The notes under the pieces: generated by a model
Seen by the model: the letters and a program-made list of their open reading frames with translations, nothing else
What the model was told of the DNA's origin: nothing
The model's database searches: none
Shown: in pieces, positions 46,337-57,146 of the stretch
How the letters are laid out: the number at the start of each line of letters is the position of its first letter
Numbering within the stretch: position 1 is the stretch's first letter
Made by a program: the position numbers and the translations under genes
Source of the DNA: Cannabis sativa
Lineage: Eukaryota > Streptophyta > Magnoliopsida > Rosales > Cannabaceae
Direction: 5' to 3'
Assembly (NCBI RefSeq): GCF_029168945.1
Contig: NC_083607.1
Location: 36,503,257 to 36,567,256 of the forward strand
DNA: 64,000 bases

Positions 46337-47057
46337 TCTTTATATATTAAAAGTGCCTATCTAACGGCAATTCTTGGTTTAACAGAATATTCTTAAAAAT
46401 AAAAAGAATATTCTGTTAAATTTAACGATTAGTTTGATCTCCCGTTAACAAATAAACCCAATAATTAAACCCAAAAAATTAAATAATCTTTTAAATATTA
46501 ATAATCTTTTTTTTAAATGAAAAAAATCATTTTACCCACATATCTCTCTAACAAACCTATTTTGGGAGAATATTAATATTTTTTTTTATTTATTTTTTTT
46601 TTTTAAAAAAAAATCTTTATATATTAAAGTTAACATCACGTTATCTAATATTTTCTCTGGATAAGCATAGGAAGCAGAAATACCACTTCTATCTTTGTGT
46701 GATTGCAGATATACCACTTCTGTCATTGACCCACTTTTTAGCTTTATAAATGGAGATGTTCATATAATATTAACACTTTACAGAATATTTATAGATATAA
46801 ACTTACATTACAATGCTATGTTAAAAAAAGAACTAAATAGAATAATCTACTACTCCAATAATAAATTTATTTACAATTTTATAATTACACTAATATTATT
46901 TTTAATACATTATTAAATAATATTTCAAATATAAATATTTAATTTTTTCAAACAAAAAATTTGTAATCTTTAAAAATAAAATACATTCAAAATCTTAAAA
47001 ATACCAAAATCTTAAATAAAACTAGCAATACGTGGCTCGGCGCGTACATTCACCTAG
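46337..47057 (+). mobile_element. Helitron-like unit 1
   Basis: It starts TCTTTATATATTAAAAGTGCC after an A. It ends with a short hairpin (ACGTG-gctcgg-CGCGT), an 11-nt spacer and CTAG at 47054-47057, followed by T. These are the Helitron hallmarks (5' TC, 3' hairpin plus CTRR, insertion between A and T, no target duplication). It is 721 bp with no Rep/helicase, so non-autonomous. Confidence 0.75.
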
Positions 47058-47551
47058 TCTTTATATATTAAAAGTGCCTATCTAACGGCATTTCTTGGTT
47101 TAACAGAATATAAATATTCTGTTAAATTTAACGATTAGGTTTGATCTCCCGTTAACAAATAAACCCAATAATTAAACCCAAAAAATCAAACAATCTTTTA
47201 AATATTAATAATCTCTTTTTAAATTAAAAAAATCATCTTAGCCACATATCTCTCTAACAAACCTATCTTAAAAAAGAATATTAATAATTTTTTTATTTAT
47301 TTTTAAAAAAGAAAAATATAGATAAAATGTCTAGAAAAGATATAATAGCTTAAAAAAATTAAAAGAAGATGAAATAGGCTGTAATTAGTATTTACCTTAT
47401 ATGTTTGTGCTTATTTTTAGTTTTATTTTTAATTTTAACACCAAGAGGAGAAGGTTGAAAAATATTAGAATATGAAAATATTAATGGTGCTTATTAGTAA
47501 TTTGCAAAGAATGTGAAAATCTATAAATATATAGTTGTATAGCTATTATTA
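47058..47551 (+). mobile_element. Helitron-like unit 2, 3'-truncated
   Basis: It begins with the same TCTTTATATATTAAAAGTGCC directly after the CTAG of unit 1. It runs 494 bp and stops where unit 3 starts. It is nearly identical to the first 490 or so bases of unit 3, with matching GCCACATATCTCTCTAACAA and TTAACACCAAGAGGAGAA blocks. It has no 3' hairpin end of its own. Confidence 0.75.
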
Positions 47552-48299
47552 TCTTTATATATTAAAAGTGCCTATCTAACGACATTTCTTGGTTTAACAG
47601 AATATACTTAAAAATAAAAGAATATTCTGTTAAATTTTACGATTAGGTTTGATCCCCCGTTAACAAATAAACCCAATAATTAAACCCAAAAAATCAAACA
47701 ATCTTTTAAATATTAATAATCTCTTTTTAAATTAAAAAAATCATCTTAGCCACATATCTTTCTAACAAACCTATCTTAAAAAAGAATATTAATAATTTTT
47801 TTTATTTATATTTAAAAAAGAAAAATATAGATAAAATGTCTAGAAAAGATAAAATAGCTTAAAAAAATTAAAAGAAGATGAAATAGGCTGTAATTAGCAT
47901 TTACCTTATATGTTTGTGCTTATTTTTAGTTTTATTTTTAATTTTAACACCAAGAGGAGAATGTTGAAAAATATTAGAATATGAAAATATTAATGGTGCT
48001 TATTAGTAATTTGCAAAAAATGTGAAAATCTATAAATATATAGTTGTGTAGCTATTATTAGATATGAAATGAAATAATAGAACTTTTTTCAGTTAGAAGA
48101 TTAATGTACATTTTACTATAAATAACTTACATTATTATAACACAACTATGTTTTACTTACTAAATATACTGACACATATTTTATTTTTATAAAACAAACC
48201 ATTCAAATAATTATACTATTTTAATTATTAATTAAAATAAAAAACTAAAATATTAAATAAAACTAACACTACGTGGCTTGGCACGTAACAATCACCTAG
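47552..48299 (+). mobile_element. Helitron-like unit 3
   Basis: It starts TCTTTATATATT after an A and ends with a perfect ACGTG-gcttgg-CACGT hairpin, spacer AACAATCAC and CTAG at 48296-48299, followed by T. It is 748 bp. It is collinear with unit 2 and then with the tail of unit 1. Non-autonomous. Confidence 0.78.
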
Positions 48300-48302
48300 T
48301 AG

Positions 48303-49785
48303 ATATATAGGTGACTATTGAATGGTTATATCTTTTTTTAACCATGATGGTTACATTTTTGTTGACCTATAATAGTAGGATATCAACATTATAATTTCTT
48401 TTTTTAGAATTAAATTAACTATAATTAACTATTATTTAAAATAATTAATTTTTAATTTGAATATTTAATAGACCCTTTTTAACAATTAATATTAATAATT
48501 TTATTTTTATATTTAAGTCTCTATTATATTTCTTTTAACAATTAAGCCATTTAATTATAATATCTACAATAAAACTCTATTATTTTATAAAATTTAAACT
48601 TTCACCCTTTCTAAAATATACTTTTGAATAATTAATCACAAAATCTGAGAATAGTGCAAAATACTAGAATATGAGAATTCATGTTTTATACATCATATCT
48701 AAACTCCCATTTTATCCGTATATCGTTTTAGACACAACTTGAAAATAAACTAACAATTTCATATATGTATATTTTTATTAGTAACACATAATCGAGATCA
48801 ATAACCAGTAAATAATGTACTAACTTTGTTGATGATACATAGACAAAATTATTAATTAATAACATCTGTTGCTAAGTTCATAAAAAACACATGTTCAAGA
48901 TCCATAACTAATAACAATTATTATTTTAAAAAATTTCAATAATAAATATTCAAGATCAATAACCAATAACAATTATTAACTTTCAAACTTTTTCAATAAC
49001 ACGTATTCAAGATCAATAATCGATAATAGTTAGTAACTTTCAAACCTTTCGATAATATATATTCAAGATCAATAATCAAAACAATCAATATTTTTTAAAC
49101 TTTTGTAATTTTTTCTTTTTTATGATTCCTCTCCGATCAAATGATACATGTACAATATATTAATAATTTAGAATTGCGAAGAAGGAATGATAAAGTGACT
49201 TCCTCTTTGAGAAAGAAAAATTACATGACAGAGGGTGGAATAAAGTACAGATGTGTCGAGTGCGGTAAAAAAATGATCTTTAATTTTATAATTGCTATTA
49301 GATTTTAATTTTTTTTAGAAAAAAATAAATTACTTGAACTAATCTTGGACTTGCACACTTATTCAATACTTAAAGTATTGATAATAATATTGAGTGTAGA
49401 ATATTAAATAGGTTATTCCTGCTATTTTTTATTAATTAAGGTTATGTGTGTAATATTTTAAAATTATAAGTGGTTTTATTATGAATATTTTAATAATTTA
49501 AATCCAAAAAAGTTAATTTTTAAAAGATTATTATTTAGTAACAAATGATAAAAAAATTAATTAATGATTATTAGTAATTTAATTTTAAATATAGTTAATT
49601 TTAATTCAAATTTTATAAGGAAATAAATTTTCATATCAGGTAATAAGTTATTTATTTATTTTAATTTCTAAATTAATCACAACCATTCAATAGTGATCTA
49701 ATGACTAAAAATAAATGTAACTATGATGGTTACACATTTGATGTAACCATTGAAACCTCTTCCATAAATATATATAGGTATTAAT
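48303..49785. mobile_element. putative terminal-inverted-repeat element
   Basis: The left end (48309-48358, ATTGAATGGTTATATC...TAACCATGATGGTTACAT) and the reverse complement of the right end (about 49725-49770, TTTCAATGGTTACATC...TAACCATCATAGTTACAT) pair over about 45 bases. A second inverted match, AACCATTCAATAGTG, lies at 49682-49696. The interior has no coding sequence but contains a tandem repeat. The target duplication is unclear; TATATAGG occurs on both sides. Confidence 0.5.
48777..49085 (+). repeat. ~60-bp tandem repeat (AAGATCAATAAYCAATAA unit)
   Basis: About five diverged units share TTCAAGATCAATAA and AACTTTCAAACTTT, starting at about 48777, 48880, 48945, 49000 and 49058. It is inside the putative inverted-repeat element. 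Confidence 0.75.
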
Positions 49786-49796
49786 TATTGTTTGAG

Positions 49797-50727
<931 letters not shown>

Positions 50728-50742
50728 TTTACCCCCCAAGCC
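50728..50742 (-). other. polypurine tract of element B
   Basis: Minus strand GGCTTGGGGGGTAAA abuts the LTR; it is identical to element A. Confidence 0.85.
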
Positions 50743-51260
50743 TTGTTTATTTGAAAAAGAAAACAAGGCTTGTTGAAGTGCCTCCGGTTGACCCTTCGGT
50801 TTCCTTACACGAGCTTTGAGCGCGTGAAGGTGCATTTAATGATCGCTTTTAATGCAGCGATTCACTTTTTGCAGATGTCGATTCGTTTCATGCCCCTTGA
50901 TTGATACGGCGCATTAATGGTGTCAGACGGATACTCAAGCGTTCCCACCGCCTTAATTATGAATCAATCCAACCGTTGATTTTTGGGAATTTGAATCGTG
51001 CGCCTCCCCAACCGTTCGATTGGTAGGTGATAGTGCCTGTTCCTCATGCACTTTGGCCTACAAAAGCCACCATCTTTCCTTCATTTGGTTACTTTCCATT
51101 TCTTGCCAACTTTGTTCGAGTTTTTCAGAGCAAAATCCCAGACCCAGAAAAAAACTTTCGAACACTCTACAAATTTCCCTGCTTATACTTCGTTCACCAC
51201 TGTCAGCCTATATTTCCTTTGTTTGATCGACAACAGAACCCCCACTTTCAACACTTCACT

Positions 51261-51720
51261 GTAAGTTTCTCGCATCCCCTGCTTTACTGTTCGTGTTTAT
51301 GGCATGCTTTACTTATCTGTTTGTTTTCTAGGTTTGGTATTTGAAGTTTCTGGGAATGTATTCTTTTGAGTTTTTCACGTAACAGGTCTAGATTCACCTT
51401 CTCTGGTGTTAGGGTTATTCTTGTCACGTACTTGTTGTTATTTTTTGCAAAGGACCATACACTCTTCGTGTACTGGCCTTCAAGGGAATAGAGAAGACTT
51501 CATTTTTCTCGATTTTCTGCCCTTTCTTTTTCTTTTACGCGCAATGTCGCCTTTTGTGAGTTCTTTCCACCCGACTTTTGTCCAGGAAATCCTTCTAAGG
51601 TTTTCTGGTTGACAGATGTCCGAAGGGGCCTCTTTCTAGCGGTTAGGGGACCCCCATTCCCTTTTTTGATTTAGGGTTTGGTATGGGGCCTAATTGTTGG
51701 AATCTTAACTCTTTTTTCAG
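51261..51720 (+). other. leader intron of the antisense gene, element B
   Basis: Donor CT|GTAAGT at 51261, acceptor TTTTTTCAG at 51720, nine bases before ATG 51730. It is at the same place as in element A. The upstream TATA equivalent is TACAAAA. Confidence 0.65.
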
Positions 51721-51729
51721 AATCAAAAC

Positions 51730-54700
51730 ATGTCTGCGTCCGGCTCAAAATCATCCAAGAAGAGTGGTAAGCGTCTGGCTACCCTTGAAGACGTCGCGCT
51801 GGGTCCCGTTGCCCAGGAGGGGTATAAACCTCGGGCCACAGGATGGGAGGCGGCTGAGCTTCATTCCACCCTAACCTGCCCCCACCAGCTAGAGAACATC
51901 GTGGAGGTGGCTGGAATCAAACCCTCGACATCCGGGACATATCACCGGCCGCCTCGAGATGCGGAGATGCCCAACCATAATTATGGCGGCTTCGGGGCTT
52001 GGAGCCAGACGCACTTGATCGCCGGGGCCATGCTTCCTCTTCAAGACTATTTTATTAATTTTTTTGTATTTGTCGGCCTTGCGCCATACCAACTGATTCC
52101 CCAAGCATACCGCTTGCTTTCATGCTTGTTTATTTTTTACTCCGCCCGGGGATGGGGCTCTCCCAGTCCGGCGGAGATTTTATATTTTTATGAACTTGTT
52201 TTCGTCTCCAAGAAGGGGGACAAACTTAAAGACGGTTTTTATGGATTCCGGGCCCACCCTTCCAATGATGGGGTGGTCCCTTATAATAGGCAAACTCATG
52301 TTAAGGAGTATCGCCACCGCTTCTTCTTCTCCTTCGGGTTCCGAGCTGTGGAGCACCCGGAGCTTCTCATAGAGTGGGTCAGGATTCCCCCCTATGAGCG
52401 GACCGCGCCTACTCAGGTCTTTCTCTAGAGGGCCCAGGTCTTCGCGACTTACGACCGGGCGGACCTTGACGTCGAGGGCTTGGTCACGACGGAGAACTGC
52501 CGGAAGGCCAAGCTGATCCTGCCGCACCAATCAGTGGAGGACTCTAACCTTTTTAAGGTTATCTGTCCGAATGTGAGGGTGCCCGCTGCGGAGAAGACCT
52601 TCTGAGATGAACTCATCGCCACCGCAGAGAAGAAATACCAGGAATATCTCTACCGGAAGGCCCAGGAGAAGGCTTATTCCAAGGCCAAGGCAGCTTCCGA
52701 GAGGCCCCTTCGCGTGGGGAGCCCGGTCGAGAGGAAAAGCCAGGCGATTGCTGGGAAGCCCCTTCGCATTGGGAGCCCGGATGAGAGGACTCCCAGGCCA
52801 AAGCCTTCGGTTCAGGTGCCGAACACCAGGGCTCCTGATGCCAGTACTTCCGGCTCCGATAAGTCTCCTTTAGGAGTACATTACGTTCCTTCCGTTAGCG
52901 AATATGCCAGCCTTAGGCTTGTAGGGTTCGATGAGCGTCTCCATAGGTTTAGAATGCCATCGACCCGGTGGGGAGACCATATGAAGGATTATTATTTTTC
53001 CAACTTAGGAGATTTCCTAGGTCGGTCCCGGATGGGTTCTGGTCCTCCGGAGCCCGTTCCGTTGGACCCTTCGGCCTACATTTCTTCCAGCTGGTTCTGG
53101 CCTTCGGACAGCTATCTCAGGGATGATGCAGCCAGCGTTAAGATTTGGAACTTTGCTAGGGCCGAATTAGAGAGTCAGGGTAGGACTAGCTTGATTGCTT
53201 TATTCGAGTGTTTACTGTTTCCATGGATATTCTAACACTCGCCTCTTTTCTTTTGTTGTAGCAGGTAATTCCATGGATGCCATCTTGGCCGCACTTGCAG
53301 GAGCTCACACTCCTAACGCTCCCCTTCCTTTAACTTCCTCCCAGGTGGCCACTCCCTTGAAAGCTTCTTCCAGTGCCCCTCTAGACACTATTGACTTAGT
53401 GGATGAGGAGGAGGCGCTTCCTGAGGAAGCTAAAGAAGGTCAAGAAGAGCAATGGGCTCTTCCTGAGGAAGTTGAAGAAGGTGAAGAAGAGCAAGAAGTT
53501 GCTCTGATTCGCAAGCGCAAGGGCAAGATGGTTGCTGAGGAGGTGCCCAAACGGCAGCGGAGAGCTGATACTCCGGCCCCTGGTCCTGACTCCGAGATAT
53601 CTCCCGAGGTGGAGGAATACACCGTGCCTCCCAACATAGTGCTGACTCCGGTTCCTGGAGATGAGGCGAGGCAGGAACTCCGGATAGCCAAACACAACTA
53701 CGCCATAGACGAGTACTCCCGAGGGCATGCTAACGTGGAGGCTTTGAGGAGGGTTTTGCGACTTGAAATGCAAAATACCCTTAATGATCAGAACTATCAA
53801 AATCTGTGGGATCTAAATTTAGACCCCCTGTCGGATTGGTTCAATCGTTTCCTTGGGCCTACTTTGGCTCCCTTTGCCGCGGAGATGACCGGCGAGTTCG
53901 TGTCTCAGCTCACCCGGTGTGCACCCAAGCGATTCGCTGCTTGTGCATCCTTGAACTCCATCTTTCAAGTCCAGGATCTCAGCCACTCCCTGACTGTGGT
54001 AAGTATTTCGTAGTTTACTTTTTTCCTCATGATTTTCTCTTAAGGACTTTTACTCATACTTGTATCCTTTTCCAGCTCGCTGCCGAGGTCGGCCGCCTTT
54101 CCAAGAACCTTATTAACCATGGCTTCGTCTTATCCGAATTTGGGGGCATGGACGAAGTCATGAAGATCCTTCAGGATTTGACCGCTGAAAGGCAGGCGTA
54201 CCAGGAGGATGGTGAGCGCCGGGAGGCCCTTGCTAAGGCCAAGTTTGAGGAAGAGGCCAGGCAGAGGGAGGCACAAGCGAAGGCGATGATCCGGGATGAG
54301 GCCCTTCGGAGGGATAGGCTGGAGGCCAAGCACCAAGAGGAGCTGAGGGCGGAGGGCGAGGCTACTGCCAAGGCCAAACGTGAGCTTCGGGAGGCTAGGG
54401 AAGCCTTGGATGAAATGGCTGCCAAGGTGAAGTCCCTAAAGGAAGTTCACCAGGCAGACTTGGAGTCTAGGGCCAACCTGGCCGTGGAGCTGAAGGAGCT
54501 CAAGGACTACAAAGATCAAGCCTTGAAGAAGGCTAAGAAAGATGAGCTCCTTTCTCCCGTCTCCTACAGCCGGTGCGTCAAGCGTTTCGACGATGGCGTC
54601 TACATGGCCTGGTCTACGAATGGCCAGAACATCAAGCTCGACTTCTACCCCAAACCCGCGGAGATGATTGCTAAGTTCTGGGAGAAGAAGAAGAAGCTCG

Positions 54701-54753
54701 ATGCCATGCTGGAGGCGCGCATTGGTCCTCGCCTTCCTCCTCGCATTGACTAG
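51730..54753 (+). pseudogene. antisense gene of Tat element B (gypsy-type transposon-domain protein)
   Basis: Exons are 51730-53179, 53262-53998 and 54076-54753, with GT-AG introns of 82 and 77 bp. Exon 1 has the conserved GAWSQTHLIAGAMLPLQDYF, APYQLIPQAYRLLS and PAEILYFYELV blocks, then a basic, Pro-rich linker and DYYFSNLGDFLGRSRMG. Exon 2 has an acidic stretch (EEALPEEAKEG type repeats), a KRKGK basic patch and WDLNLDPLSDWFNRFLGP. Exon 3 is a coiled coil of about 130 residues rich in Ala, Glu, Lys and Arg, ending LPPRID. Breaks are TAG at 52426 and TGA at about 52603. The exon structure and ends match element A. It may be a nuclear factor that acts on the element; its function is unknown. 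It converges on pol with 509 bases between stops. Confidence 0.87.
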
Positions 54754-55262
54754 GCCGCTCTGAGTTCAACCCATTACAACCAAGATTTTTCTTATCTCAC
54801 TTTTTTTTTTATTTACAGCCAATTATCTTATATTTAAGACAATTTTTATTTATAGCTGTTTTATTTTGCAAGGGGAAACATTGGTTAAGGCCTGTCCCCG
54901 GGCCCTTTGTACATATTTGTAATTATTTTTTGACCTGCCCTTAGGGCTAGGATTTTTTTTTTTAATATATATATGATCTTATTTGATGCACATATCTTTC
55001 TTTTGGACCTGCCTTTTAGGTCAGTATGTTTATACATATGCTTTTTTCCTTTTTTGTGCATACCTTTTTTTTTTGACATGCCCTTTGGGTCAAGATATTT
55101 TACTTAGCCTGTTTTTTGTCTGCCCGTGTGGTATACCTTAGTACCCCCCTGAGTGGCATAGAAACTTTGTTTTTAAGGCACTCAGTTTTATTTAACATAC
55201 GGAGGTTGTATACACTTAGACGGTACAAACTCTTTAAACAAAGTCTAAGTTACATTTTTGGA
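54754..55262. other. convergent intergenic region of element B with repeated hairpins
   Basis: It is T-rich with recurring hairpin-like units. GACCT-gcctttt-AGGTC (55006-55022) is perfect; TGACATGCCCTTTGGGTCA at about 55073-55091 and GACCTGCCCTTAGGGC at about 54931 are related and partly paired. It lies between the stops of the antisense gene and integrase. No gene. Confidence 0.6.
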
Positions 55263-56717
55263 CTATTGGTAATATTTTCTGAGGTGATCGGCGTTCGAGG
55301 CCCTTGGCACAATGGTTCCATCCATCCTTTTTAGCTTATAAGTGCCTGAACTGATTTCGTCCTCGATTTCATATGGTCCTTCCCAATTTGGCCCAAGTAC
55401 CCCCACTCCGGGCTCCTGGGTGGCTGGGAAGACTCTTCTTAAGACCATATCCCCAATAGCAAATTTTCTATTTTTAACTTTGGAGTTAAAATATTTGGTC
55501 ACCTTCTTTTGATAAGCTGCCATTCGTATTTGAGACTCGTCCCGGAGTTCTTCAACTTGATCCAAAGCTTCTTGAAGTAAAGCTTGATTCGTGGCTGGAT
55601 CGTAAGTCGTTCTCCTGTGGGACGGGAATAACGTTTCTACCGAGACCATTGCTTCACAACCGTACGCCATTGAAAAAGGCGAGTGGTCGGTTGTGGTTCT
55701 GGGGGTCGTCTGGTAGGCCCATAACACTCTTGGCAACTCTTCGGGCCAGTTGTTTTTGCAGGCCAGCAGCTTTTTCTTTAGGGTAACTTTTAGGATTTTA
55801 TTGACTGCTTCTGCTTGTCCGTTTGTTTGCGGCCTTGACACCGCGGAGAAGCTTTTTACTACTCCGTGTTGGTTGCAGAAGTCAGTAAACTCTTCTCAAT
55901 CGAATTGCTTTCCATTGTCAGAGACTATTTTGTGAGGCAGGCCATATCGACACACTATGTTTTTGATAACAAAGTCTAGTACTTTTTTAGCAGTTATAGT
56001 CTTCATGGGCTCAGCCTCCGTCCATTTGGTGAAGTAGTCTACTGCTACTATTGCATACTTTACTCCTCCCTTTCCTGTTGGCAAGGACCCAATAAGATCT
56101 ATTCCCCAAACCGCGAAGGGCCAGGGACTAGTCATCAGGGTAATTTCATTCGGAGGAGCTCTCGGTATGTTCGTTAACCTTTGGCACGAATCACACTTTT
56201 GGACGTAGTCTATACAATCTTTTTTCATTGTTGGCCAGAAGTATCCCTGTCTCAATATTTTCTTTGAGAGACTGGGTACTCCTGTATGATCTCCACAGAA
56301 CCCTTCGTGGACCTCTAGCATGATTTGTCTAGCTTCAGGGTCCGATACACACCTTAAATAAGGCATGCTGAGTCCTCTTTGGTAGAGAATTTGATCCATC
56401 ATTACATAACGGTGAGCTTGATACTGAATCTTTCGAGACAGTGCCCTTTCGTGGGGCAACTCACCTTTTGTTATGTATTCTATGATGGGGACCATCCAGC
56501 TGGGTTCTTGCCCAACCGTTACTATGGCCTCTTTTATTTTGATGCTTGGCTCTGCCAAGCGTTCCACTGGTACTACCCCCAGCCCCTCGATTTCACTATC
56601 TGAAGCTAACTTAGCCAGACAGTCCGTGTGAGCGTTCTTTTCCGAGGGGATTCTTTCTACTTTGTAGTCTGTGAACTCGTGGAGCAGCTCCCGGACTATT
56701 GTTACATACGCGGCCAT
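55263..56717 (-). pseudogene. integrase of element B
   Basis: 56717-55896 carries the end of the cellular-type RNase H (NAHTDCLAKLA), then the intact HHCC zinc domain (HEGFCGDHTG, CDSCQR) and the first two catalytic Asp (WGIDLIGSLP, IVSDNGKQFD). A TGA at about 55896 replaces a Cys codon. The rest (55841-55263) has the third residue in NGQAEAVNK, FSMAYGCEAM, GPNWEGPYEI and ends HLRKYYQ. Only the stop separates the halves, so it is less damaged than in element A. Confidence 0.9.
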
Positions 56718-57146
56718 TCGCTCGCCACGCGTTTGGTACTCTCCCGATATCTAATTTACGACTAGCTCACTGTAGACTTCCACTCTTTTGGCCCCTACAA
56801 CCTTCGCTAGCCTCAGCCCTGCTATCAAGGCCTCGTATTCGGCCTCGTTGTTTGAAGTTGAGAAGTCGAACCGTAGGGCTGCCTGGAGTCGAAGTCCGGT
56901 CGGGGATATCATTGCCACCCCCGCTCCAGAACCATTTTCATTGGAGGCTCCGTCCACAAACACTCTCCATGTGGGGATTGATGGTGTTGGCGTATTCGTG
57001 GTTGCCTCGGCTTCATTGCATTCGGTAATGAAGTCTGCCAAGGCTTGGCCTTTTATGGAGATTCGGGGAACATAGTGTAAGTCGAACTCACTTAACTCCA
57101 TTGCCCACTTGAGGAGCCTACCGGATGCTTCTGGTTTTTGTAGGAC
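56694..57146 (-). pseudogene. second (cellular-type) RNase H of element B, active-site residue lost
   Basis: The frame 57101-56751 has [34 protein letters not shown] and [16 protein letters not shown], then VEVYSELVVN. Element A has [12 protein letters not shown] there, so two codons including the conserved Asp are missing. It ends at TAG 56751-56753 in place of Gln. A TAG at 57147-57149 separates it from the RT frame. Confidence 0.88.
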
